Shown here: piece after piece, positions 1 to 5,316 of the stretch
How positions within the stretch are numbered: position 1 is the first letter of the stretch
How the letters are laid out: every line of letters begins with the position of its first letter
Assembly (NCBI GenBank): GCA_023134755.1
Contig: JAGLUM010000223.1
Span: 1 to 6,050, forward strand
Reading direction: 5' to 3'
Source: Fidelibacterota bacterium
Lineage (GTDB): Bacteria > Fidelibacterota > Fidelibacteria > Fidelibacterales > Fidelibacteraceae
DNA length: 6,050 nucleotides
The notes under the pieces: generated by a model
The model's input: the letters and a program-made list of their open reading frames with translations, nothing else
Databases searched by the model: none
What the model was told of the DNA's origin: nothing
Translations under genes and position numbers: made by a program

Positions 1-121
1 GAATAGACGGAAATGCCTGCTCGGGATGTTGCAGATACTCCATCAGAGCCTCACTGCGTTCACGCCCGAGTTTCATTTTTCCGCTAAGTTTTTTATATAG
101 ATCTGATAAATAATCCTGCAT
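1..121 (-). CDS. folC: Folylpolyglutamate synthase / dihydrofolate synthase, N-terminal fragment (cut by window edge)
   Basis: Reading leftwards from an ATG at 121-119, 40 codons are open to the window edge. The peptide starts MQDYLSDLYKK, continues through KLGRERSEALMEYL and ends in FPSI followed by a C, as expected before the His of the conserved FPxIHVAGTNGKGS P-loop of FolC. The family adds glutamates to folates, and many members also join dihydropteroate to glutamate; it is a cytosolic ATP-dependent Mur-ligase-like enzyme. The ATP-binding and catalytic parts lie outside the window. The ATG overlaps the murI stop (ATGA), so the gene is probably translationally coupled as third in the amidase-murI-folC operon; no Shine-Dalgarno sequence is seen. 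The call rests on only 40 residues, but the spacing of the LGxER and FPSI blocks is characteristic. Confidence 0.8.
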   Translation of the reverse strand, partial: MQDYLSDLYKKLSGKMKLGRERSEALMEYLQHPEQAFPSI

Positions 122-951
122 CAGTGTAATTCTATGTGTTCTGCGTGAAGCGGCTTACCGAAAAAGGCAGCGGCATGCGCGTTAAAAAGTTCAACTGATC
201 CGGTAGTTAAAAAATGCTGTTCTCTCCCTTTGTGGCAGCGGGTCTCAATTTCAGGGTGGCGTCGCAGATAATCTTCCAGCCGGTCAATCACAAGCGGCCC
301 CTGATCTATTATACTGATATGTTCCGGAACGTATTTCCGTATAAGCGGAAGCAGTAGCGGATAATGGGTACAGGCAAGCATGATCGTATCAATATTCTCA
401 TCCTGTGTCAACAAGACTTCCACATGCCGTCGAACAAAATATTCTGCCGCGGGAGTGTCAACTTCATTGTTTTCCACCAGCGGCACCCACATGGGACAGG
501 CTTCCTGGTACAGAGTAATAGCCGGAAACAACTTTTTAAGTTCCAGGTAATAGGAATTGGATTTTACTGTTCCGCTTGTGCCAAATAACCCAACCTTTCC
601 CGTTATACTGATTTCGCCTACTATTTCCACACTGGGGCGAATTACGCCCAAAACTCTACGGTCCGGATAACTGGCAGGCAAATCCCGCTGCTGAATGGTC
701 CTGAGTGCCTTTGCCGAGGCCGTATTGCAAGCCAGAATGACCAGGGAACATCCTGCGTCAAATAAAGCTGTAACTCCCTGTAAAGTATAGCGGTAAATAG
801 TTTCGAATGAACGCGTTCCGTAAGGGGTCCGCGCGGTATCACCCAAATACAAATAATCATAATCCGGCAGGCGTTTACTGATGTTATTAAAAACAGTCAG
901 CCCGCCGAGTCCGCTGTCAAAAATGCCGATGGGTCCTTTTGTGTTTTTCAT
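121..951 (-). CDS. murI: Glutamate racemase
   Basis: This cofactor-independent cytosolic enzyme interconverts L- and D-glutamate, supplying D-glutamate for the peptidoglycan stem peptide. The 276 residues are full length for the family. Visible family motifs are GIFDSGLGGLTV (residues 9-20), YLGDTARTPYGT (35-46), ACNTAS with catalytic Cys75, GLFGTSGTVKS (121-131) and ACTHYPLL with the second catalytic Cys194 and neighbouring His196. Asp12 and Ser13 are in place, so the enzyme looks intact. The start abuts the amidase stop as TAAATG with no ribosome-binding sequence, suggesting reinitiation or coupling. The stop overlaps the folC ATG by one base. An aspartate racemase is the main alternative in the superfamily, but the GDTARTPYG block and murein-gene context favour MurI. 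Confidence 0.97.
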   Translation of the reverse strand: MKNTKGPIGIFDSGLGGLTVFNNISKRLPDYDYLYLGDTARTPYGTRSFETIYRYTLQGVTALFDAGCSLVILACNTASAKALRTIQQRDLPASYPDRRVLGVIRPSVEIVGEISITGKVGLFGTSGTVKSNSYYLELKKLFPAITLYQEACPMWVPLVENNEVDTPAAEYFVRRHVEVLLTQDENIDTIMLACTHYPLLLPLIRKYVPEHISIIDQGPLVIDRLEDYLRRHPEIETRCHKGREQHFLTTGSVELFNAHAAAFFGKPLHAEHIELH

Positions 952-2454
952 TTAATGATCTTTTATTTCGCGTTCTTGGTTTTTCTTAAAATCACGGATC
1001 GCCAGGTACAGAGAATAGGCAATTTCCTGTCGATAAGAATCCTTTTTTAAATTCTTTAACTCGCCCCAGTTCGATATAAATCCAATTTCAGTCAGGATAG
1101 CCGGCATTGCCGGACCGATCAGAACAATAAAACTTGCCTGTTTTACGCCGCGTGTACGGCAGCCCATGCGGTTCTTATAGTTTGATTCAACTGCCTGAGC
1201 TAATGCTTCACTATCCTTCATATACACACTTTGTGCCATAGTTGATAAAATGTACTGCTCCGGAGAAAGCAGCTTTTTATAGCGTTCCTGATCTTCTTCA
1301 AGTTCAATAACCTTATTTTCCCGGGCGGCAATTTCTATGGACTTCTCGGTGCTTTTGGGTGATAATAAATAGGTCTCGGTTCCGTAGGGACGGGATGACT
1401 CTACAGAATTGCAGTGGATACTGATAAAAAGTTTTCCGCCGGCTTCATTTGCGATTTTCGGGCGCTGCCAGAGAGGAACAAAAATATCCTTTTCGCGAGT
1501 GTAAACCACTTTTACACCAAGTTTACTTTCAAGAAGGCGCCCCAGACGGAGGGACACATCCAGTGCAATATTCTTTTCCATGGTTCCATCCGGCGCAATG
1601 GCACCCGGTGATTTTTTTCCACCGTGACCCGGATCGATTACAATGGTGTCTATCATCCATCGATTTTTAATTTGTGTTTCACTTATCGGAGTTGTGCTCT
1701 TCTGGTATGAGTGGCGCAGACTAATAACAATGTCCCCGCTTTGGGGATCAATAAAATAATCCAGACCGTCTATTTTCATCCGCATCTTGACATTGAATTG
1801 CAGCATATCTTTTGCCATGATTGGAATGATCTCCCGAATTACACCAGCGGAATATTTGCGAGAAAGTTTATTCATATTGGCTGACGCGCCGTAAATGGAT
1901 ACATATAAATATTGATTATTGCCCTGCCAGACCCGGCAATGTTCTTTTCGAAACGCTGTATTGGTCTTTATGCGCACAATGGTGCCGTTTTTCATTTCCC
2001 GCAGAGTGATATCTATAATAGAAAAATCTGATGGCGATAAAATGTAATGCCGGTCAGCGGGATTATACTGCACCTTCGGAAAGGCTTCCTGTTTTAATAT
2101 ACGGATAAATTCCGCCTCAGGAATATACAGACCGTAACTCAGGCGCTCTACCGTGGTCGGCAGATGGTACCATTTCCCGTTAATTTGGTAGAATGTGGAA
2201 TTGGCATAAAAAATATATTCTTTTCCCGATAGCGTTGCCGTTAAGGTCCAGTCCTCGGTATTTATTGAATTGATTTCCCCATAGGTTTTAAAAAAATGGT
2301 TTAGGGACATCCATTTCGCACCGTACAGGCTGGATGCAAAAATATTTTGAGATTCACTGGATGCGGTAAGACGAAAGCTGACAACCTGAGAAAATGCCGG
2401 AATTATACCGAGCAGTAAAATAATCACGAGAAGGTATTTTTTTATCTTTTGCAT
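952..2454 (-). CDS. Secreted N-acetylmuramoyl-L-alanine amidase (Amidase_3 family)
   Basis: This predicted periplasmic zinc amidase cuts the bond between N-acetylmuramic acid and L-alanine in peptidoglycan, as in cell separation or wall turnover. A signal peptide spans about residues 1-22 (KIKK, a hydrophobic run, then AFSQ). Residues 25-248 are an N-terminal region that looks beta-rich and may hold a copper-amine-oxidase-like or AMIN-like module (inferred, not certain). After a linker, Amidase_3 spans about 268-488. Zinc and catalytic residues are visible: His277 in DPGHGG, Glu293 in MEKNIALD, His347 in SIHCNS and Glu456 in ILTEIGFISN. A helix-rich insertion (about 360-435) lies between His347 and Glu456, where regulated AmiA/B/C-type amidases carry an autoinhibitory helix. 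The gene leads the operon with murI and folC, and its stop touches the murI start. The ATG at 2454 is preferred because the signal peptide starts there. Confidence 0.93.
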   Translation of the reverse strand: MQKIKKYLLVIILLLGIIPAFSQVVSFRLTASSESQNIFASSLYGAKWMSLNHFFKTYGEINSINTEDWTLTATLSGKEYIFYANSTFYQINGKWYHLPTTVERLSYGLYIPEAEFIRILKQEAFPKVQYNPADRHYILSPSDFSIIDITLREMKNGTIVRIKTNTAFRKEHCRVWQGNNQYLYVSIYGASANMNKLSRKYSAGVIREIIPIMAKDMLQFNVKMRMKIDGLDYFIDPQSGDIVISLRHSYQKSTTPISETQIKNRWMIDTIVIDPGHGGKKSPGAIAPDGTMEKNIALDVSLRLGRLLESKLGVKVVYTREKDIFVPLWQRPKIANEAGGKLFISIHCNSVESSRPYGTETYLLSPKSTEKSIEIAARENKVIELEEDQERYKKLLSPEQYILSTMAQSVYMKDSEALAQAVESNYKNRMGCRTRGVKQASFIVLIGPAMPAILTEIGFISNWGELKNLKKDSYRQEIAYSLYLAIRDFKKNQEREIKDH

Positions 2455-2458
2455 CTGT

Positions 2459-2468
2459 TAAATTTAAC
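2459..2468 (-). promoter_or_regulatory. AT-rich start-proximal element (possible -7 promoter box) before the amidase gene
   Basis: On the minus strand the sequence GTTAAATTTA ends 4 bases before the amidase ATG. TAAATTTA fits the TAnnTTT core of the Bacteroidota -7 box apart from its last base. The -33 position, 20 bases further upstream, reads ATTA rather than TTTG, so promoter support is weak. The same ten bases sit at the same distance before the PASTA gene. The plus-strand stretch 2457-2468 is also a perfect 12-base palindrome, GTTAAATTTAAC. If it is a promoter, the transcript would be leaderless or nearly so. It could instead be an AT-rich translation-start context. Confidence 0.35.
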
Positions 2469-2521
2469 TTTTTTTACTTTATTTTCTAATGATTTTTTCG
2501 TTAAAATACAGCATAGATCAT

Positions 2522-2525
2522 GAGG
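2522..2525 (+). promoter_or_regulatory. Shine-Dalgarno GAGG deciding the SGNH hydrolase start
   Basis: GAGG lies 6 bases before the ATG at 2532, an ideal spacing. A second in-frame ATG at 2520 overlaps this GAGG and has nothing comparable upstream. The start at 2532 is therefore preferred, giving a protein that begins MKWLFS. No gene start on the minus strand in this window has a comparable site. Confidence 0.6.
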
Positions 2526-2531
2526 TTAAGT

Positions 2532-3578
2532 ATGAAATGGCTTTTTTCTATCTTTTTTTGCATCAGTTTCTGCATGTTATTCGCGGCAGAACCTGTTTTT
2601 TATGATGCTACTCCCTATCTTGAAGGTATGGCCTTTGACAATACTCTCCCTTTCAGTCGCCTTCCCCTGGAAGCTGAAAATCAGGTGCGTAAACCGGTTT
2701 GGGATCTAAGCCGAAACAGCGCCGGGATTGCCGCCCATTTTATTACTGATGCTACGGAAATTCATGTGCGCTGGGAACTCCTGAATGATTTTCATATGGT
2801 TCATATGCCCGGAACCGGGATCCGCGGTGTTGATCTATATGTTCGTAGTGATAAGGTCTGGTATTTTGTTGCTACGGGAAAACCGTATAATATTCTCAAT
2901 ACAACAAAATTAATACATAATTTAAATGGTGATTCCAGGGAATATCTGCTGTATTGTCCTCTGTATGACGGACTCAAACAGCTATCGATCGGGATCAATG
3001 AGAATGCTGTAATTAACGGTGTCGAATGGGATCGGGCACCCGTTGTTTTTTACGGCACCAGCATAACGCAGGGAGGATGTGTTTCCCGTCCCGGAATGGC
3101 ATATCCGGCTATCATCGGTAGAAAGCTGAATGTTGAAACCATCAATCTCGGATTCTCGGGAAACGGACACATGGACCCGGAGATAATGGATTATATTGCG
3201 ACTATTGATGCGTCTTGTTATGTGTTCGATTGCTTCCCAAATATGAATTTAGACATGATCCGGGACCGTGTCGAAGAAGTTATCCGTTCCATGCTGGAAA
3301 AGCGACCCGATACTCCCCTGTTGCTCGTTCCCAATATTATGCCCGAGGATGCCTGGCATAATCTGATGGTATATCAAGAGATCACAGCAAAAAATAATGA
3401 ACTTGAAGCTATCTATTCCCGCTTAAAACGCAAGTATAAAAACCTGCATTATCTACCTGCTAAAAAAATCAGACATGTACCTGTCGAAGGCACAGTGGAC
3501 GGTATTCATCTTACGGACCTTGGACAAAACCGCATGGCGGATGTTTTGGGAAAAAAAGTGAAAAGATTGATTAAATAA
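2532..3578 (+). CDS. Secreted GxDLY-domain SGNH/GDSL-family hydrolase (putative esterase)
   Basis: This is a predicted exported serine hydrolase, probably a carbohydrate or ester deacylase; its substrate is unknown. Numbering is from the ATG at 2532 (348 residues; an in-frame ATG at 2520 would add four). Residues 1-19 form a signal peptide ending FAA. The N-terminal beta domain carries GVDLY at 99-103, the signature of the GxDLY domain that precedes GDSL_3-type lipases. The hydrolase domain has the nucleophile Ser177 in YGTSITQGG, a glycine block NLGFSGNG (205-212), DCFPNM (233-238) standing in for the usual GxND block, and Asp323-His326 in DGIHLTDLGQ. All SGNH blocks are present, so it looks active. 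It stands alone on the plus strand, divergent from the amidase and convergent with the kinase-like gene. A role on acetylated wall or extracellular polysaccharide is inferred from export and neighbours only. Confidence 0.88.
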   Translation: MKWLFSIFFCISFCMLFAAEPVFYDATPYLEGMAFDNTLPFSRLPLEAENQVRKPVWDLSRNSAGIAAHFITDATEIHVRWELLNDFHMVHMPGTGIRGVDLYVRSDKVWYFVATGKPYNILNTTKLIHNLNGDSREYLLYCPLYDGLKQLSIGINENAVINGVEWDRAPVVFYGTSITQGGCVSRPGMAYPAIIGRKLNVETINLGFSGNGHMDPEIMDYIATIDASCYVFDCFPNMNLDMIRDRVEEVIRSMLEKRPDTPLLLVPNIMPEDAWHNLMVYQEITAKNNELEAIYSRLKRKYKNLHYLPAKKIRHVPVEGTVDGIHLTDLGQNRMADVLGKKVKRLIK

Positions 3579-3590
3579 TGAATCGTAATT

Positions 3591-3639
3591 TACAACTTAC
3601 GGTTCACGACTTACCGTTTACGACTCACGTCTTACACTT
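3591..3639. repeat. Degenerate tandem heptamer array (consensus YACGACT, seven units)
   Basis: Seven consecutive 7-base units fill this stretch without a gap. Every unit starts YAC and ends in T; two match YACGACT exactly (3605-3611 and 3619-3625) and the others differ at one or two central positions. The reverse-strand reading is AGTCGTR. The array fills most of the convergent spacer after the SGNH gene and its last units overlap the 3' end of the kinase-like gene, whose stop lies at 3632-3634. The format resembles short tandemly repeated repetitive (STRR) heptamers known from cyanobacteria and seen in other genomes; function is unknown. A 5-base pairing of ACGGT with ACCGT exists inside the array but lacks a T-run, so it is not a convincing terminator. 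Confidence 0.75.
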
Positions 3640-4228
3640 CCAACATCATTAACATCGTGGCTGCTGATATGGGAATAACTATATTATCATCAAAATGGCT
3701 GAAAAGAGCTTCAAAGAGGGCACAAAACACAACCACAACACTGGCTTTCCAGAGCGGAATATACGGAAAAGCGAGCAGAAACAGTATCAGTCCGGCAACA
3801 ATAAATGCGAGGGTACCTTCGATGGTATAGTGTTTAAACCAGGCATGTTTACCAATCCATTGACCAACCAGTCCCGAAGCAGAATCTCCCACACTTAAAA
3901 GCAGGCAAGCCGGAACAGATATATGAATCGGAAAAATCAGTAAAATAAAAAAGAACACGATAGCGATATGAGAAGCCGCTGTCATTTTATTTTCTTCATC
4001 AATCCGGACAAACGGGGAAACTAACAGCAAAAACCATTTTTTTATCAACGAATTGTAACGCCGTAAGTAGTCTGCCAAGACAAAAAGACCACCAAAAACA
4101 GCAAATAATATCATCGTCCATTGCTGTCCGTTTAAAGGACCTATATCCGGAAAGAAATAATACATTAGCGGGATGAATGCGGTAAATAGATGGATAAATT
4201 GGCGGCGTACTTCTTGTTTGTTCAACAT
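3632..4228 (-). CDS. Polyprenol/diacylglycerol kinase-like integral membrane protein (CTP-dependent DGK1/SEC59-type family)
   Basis: This small multi-pass membrane protein (198 residues) belongs to the family that includes dolichol kinase, yeast Dgk1 and phytol kinase and is related to phosphatidate cytidylyltransferases. Members use CTP to phosphorylate a lipid alcohol. Visible motifs are EVRRQFIHL (6-14), a cytoplasmic DYLRR (53-57), LSVGDSASGLVGQWIG (111-126), KHYTIEGT (132-139, replacing the usual KSxEGS) and FDDNIVIPISAA (179-190). Hydrophobic segments lie at about 11-27, 36-54, 85-105, 105-123, 138-155, 160-177 and 182-196. The ATG directly follows the PASTA-protein stop (TAAATG), so the two are probably co-translated. 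The last codons and the stop lie within a heptamer repeat array. The substrate cannot be read from sequence; undecaprenol, another polyprenol or diacylglycerol are possible. Confidence 0.82.
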   Translation of the reverse strand: MLNKQEVRRQFIHLFTAFIPLMYYFFPDIGPLNGQQWTMILFAVFGGLFVLADYLRRYNSLIKKWFLLLVSPFVRIDEENKMTAASHIAIVFFFILLIFPIHISVPACLLLSVGDSASGLVGQWIGKHAWFKHYTIEGTLAFIVAGLILFLLAFPYIPLWKASVVVVFCALFEALFSHFDDNIVIPISAATMLMMLEV

Positions 4229-5041
4229 TTATTCGGGTAATTCTTCTTCATTGTAACGACTGACAACCAGATCGATCGGCTGCGGCACGGTAAGTACCGT
4301 TGTACCCGGGACCGATTGGTAGATAACAGTATTGGGCAGCAGGTCGTTGCGGTCACGGTAACTCACAGTCCCGATACGCAAACCGGCATTATTAATTACT
4401 TGAAGGGCATCTTGCAGACTTATATTGATCACCGTTGGAACAATCCAGTTACTGAGTCCTAAACTAATTTTTACATGTACTTTGGAGCCGGGACGGATCA
4501 GTTCCCCTGCCGGAATAGATTGCCAGTAAATAACTTCACGGAGCATATCTGAAAAACCATAGGATATCGAATCGATATTGAGGTTTTTATTTTCCAGTAA
4601 AATCTCGGCGCCCCGCAGTGTTTTTCCAGTTAAATCGGGAATAATTACATTCTCAAAGGGAATACTCACATCGAGGTAAACCCGTCGACCCAATTTCACC
4701 CGTGTACCGGGCCGTGGCATTTGGGAAATTATGCGAAAAGGTTCTATATCATTACGCGGAATGGATTTCCCGCGCACCGGCGTAAACTTTTCCAACAATA
4801 AAAGATGCTTAGCTTCTTCCCAGCTTAATCCCTTCACATCCAGCAAAATCCTCTCCTGATTCTGGCGTACAAACCGGGGAAGAATAACATAATTAAACAA
4901 AACAGCCAATACTGTGAACATTACAAATAATACGGTTACGAATATTAAGAGTTCGCGGATACGTTCTTTAAACGTTTTTTTCTTCCGGGGATGTTTCGTT
5001 TCTTCAATCAGAACTTTAATTTTATGTTTTTTTCGATTCAT
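4229..5041 (-). CDS. Membrane-anchored protein with three PASTA domains
   Basis: The 270-residue protein has a basic cytoplasmic head (about 1-30, rich in Lys and Arg), one transmembrane segment (about 31-54) and an exported C-terminal part made of three PASTA repeats (about 64-127, 131-194 and 198-262). The second is the most typical: IIPDLTGKTLRGAEILL, then QSIPAGELIRPGSKVHV. The third has VPTVINISLQDAL and QSVPGT. The first is divergent, opening LLDVKGLSWEEAK, but keeps SQMPRPGTRVKLG. PASTA domains are known to bind peptidoglycan fragments or precursors in penicillin-binding proteins and Ser/Thr kinases. No kinase or transpeptidase domain is attached here, as is usual for stand-alone PASTA proteins of Bacteroidota. 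It leads a two-gene operon with the kinase-like enzyme. No Shine-Dalgarno site is seen. Confidence 0.9.
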   Translation of the reverse strand: MNRKKHKIKVLIEETKHPRKKKTFKERIRELLIFVTVLFVMFTVLAVLFNYVILPRFVRQNQERILLDVKGLSWEEAKHLLLLEKFTPVRGKSIPRNDIEPFRIISQMPRPGTRVKLGRRVYLDVSIPFENVIIPDLTGKTLRGAEILLENKNLNIDSISYGFSDMLREVIYWQSIPAGELIRPGSKVHVKISLGLSNWIVPTVINISLQDALQVINNAGLRIGTVSYRDRNDLLPNTVIYQSVPGTTVLTVPQPIDLVVSRYNEEELPE

Positions 5042-5045
5042 TAAA

Positions 5046-5077
5046 TAAATTTAACATTTTCTTAATGCAATAGCAAA
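5046..5077 (-). promoter_or_regulatory. Bacteroidota-type promoter candidate for the PASTA operon
   Basis: On the minus strand TTTG (plus 5074-5077) is followed after 20 bases by TAAATTTA (plus 5046-5053), matching the TTTG-N19-21-TAnnTTTG pattern of Bacteroidota housekeeping promoters except for the final G. The -7-like box ends 4 bases before the ATG at 5041. Transcription would begin at or very near the ATG, giving a leaderless or almost leaderless mRNA, which agrees with the missing Shine-Dalgarno site. Confidence 0.5.
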
Positions 5078-5110
5078 TGAACCTTGATGAAAAAGTTGAT
5101 CCGTCTTCTC

Positions 5111-5126
5111 CCCCGAAGCTTCGGGG
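5111..5126. repeat. Perfect 16-base palindrome able to form a strong hairpin
   Basis: CCCCGAAGCTTCGGGG is its own reverse complement. As RNA it would fold into a six-pair stem (CCCCGA with TCGGGG) around an AGCT loop on either strand. It lies downstream of metF and upstream of the PASTA promoter. No T-run follows on either strand, so a canonical intrinsic terminator is not supported; a protein-binding site, a transcript-stabilising hairpin or a repeat remnant are alternatives. Confidence 0.65.
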
Positions 5127-5179
5127 CCGGATCAGGCTTCGTTACGACTTACATCATACTTTGCTCGACAGGCAAGCAA

Positions 5180-5228
5180 TTTTCCATTCTCAGTTGTCAA
5201 TTATCAATTCTCCATTTTCCCATTTCCC
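5180..5228. repeat. Degenerate tandem heptamer array (consensus TTNTCMA, six to seven units)
   Basis: Six consecutive 7-base units (5180-5221) all begin TT and have TC at positions 4-5; the third base varies freely. A seventh unit (5222-5228) keeps the TC but has lost the first T. The other strand reads TTGATAA and TTGACAA-like units. It has the same unit length as the array at 3591-3639 but a different consensus. It lies wholly within the non-coding spacer. Function is unknown; the format is STRR-like. Confidence 0.7.
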
Positions 5229-5239
5229 CTGCTTCACCG

Positions 5240-5273
5240 AGGCTTCAGTCTTTGCTCCTTCGGAGCTTCGCCT
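5240..5273. repeat. Imperfect two-part hairpin downstream of metF
   Basis: GCTCC (5254-5258) and GGAGC (5262-5266) form a five-pair stem with a TTC loop on the plus strand and GAA on the minus strand. Outer arms AGGC (5240-5243) and GCCT (5270-5273) can pair around it. It lies 44 bases past the metF stop in the metF reading direction. There is no following T-run, so a role in metF transcript ending is only a possibility. Confidence 0.4.
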
Positions 5274-5316
5274 GACAAGACACTGGGCAGGTGCGACCGT
5301 TCCCTACCTTATTTCT

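Larger units (their letters stand above)
5042..5316. other. Non-coding mosaic spacer between metF and the PASTA operon
   Basis: This 275-base stretch contains no credible gene; the short open frames crossing it translate into low-complexity peptides with no family resemblance. From left to right it holds the PASTA-gene promoter candidate, a 16-base palindrome, one stray copy of the YACGACT heptamer (5143-5149), a second heptamer array and a GC-rich hairpin. The pentamer GCTTC occurs five times (5118, 5136, 5231, 5242 and 5265). No T-run terminator for metF is apparent. The patchwork suggests several dispersed repeats collected in one spacer. Confidence 0.6.

Noticed and set aside
2502..2507. 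TAAAAT as a -10 box for the SGNH hydrolase
   Set aside because: No convincing -35 or TTTG partner at a proper distance, and the region is so AT-rich that such a match is expected by chance.
2532..2600. Lipoprotein signal on the SGNH hydrolase
   Set aside because: The cysteines at residues 10 and 14 lie inside the hydrophobic core without a lipobox; the FAA end fits ordinary signal peptidase I cleavage.
3599..3618. Terminator hairpin (ACGGT/ACCGT) between the convergent genes
   Set aside because: Five weak pairs with a 9-10 base loop and no T-run; the pairing follows from the heptamer units themselves.
3591..3639. CRISPR array
   Set aside because: Units are 7 bases and directly adjacent, with no spacers or cas genes.
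5111..5126. Intrinsic terminator for metF
   Set aside because: The stem is strong but no T-run follows it on either strand, and it lies about 190 bases past the metF stop.
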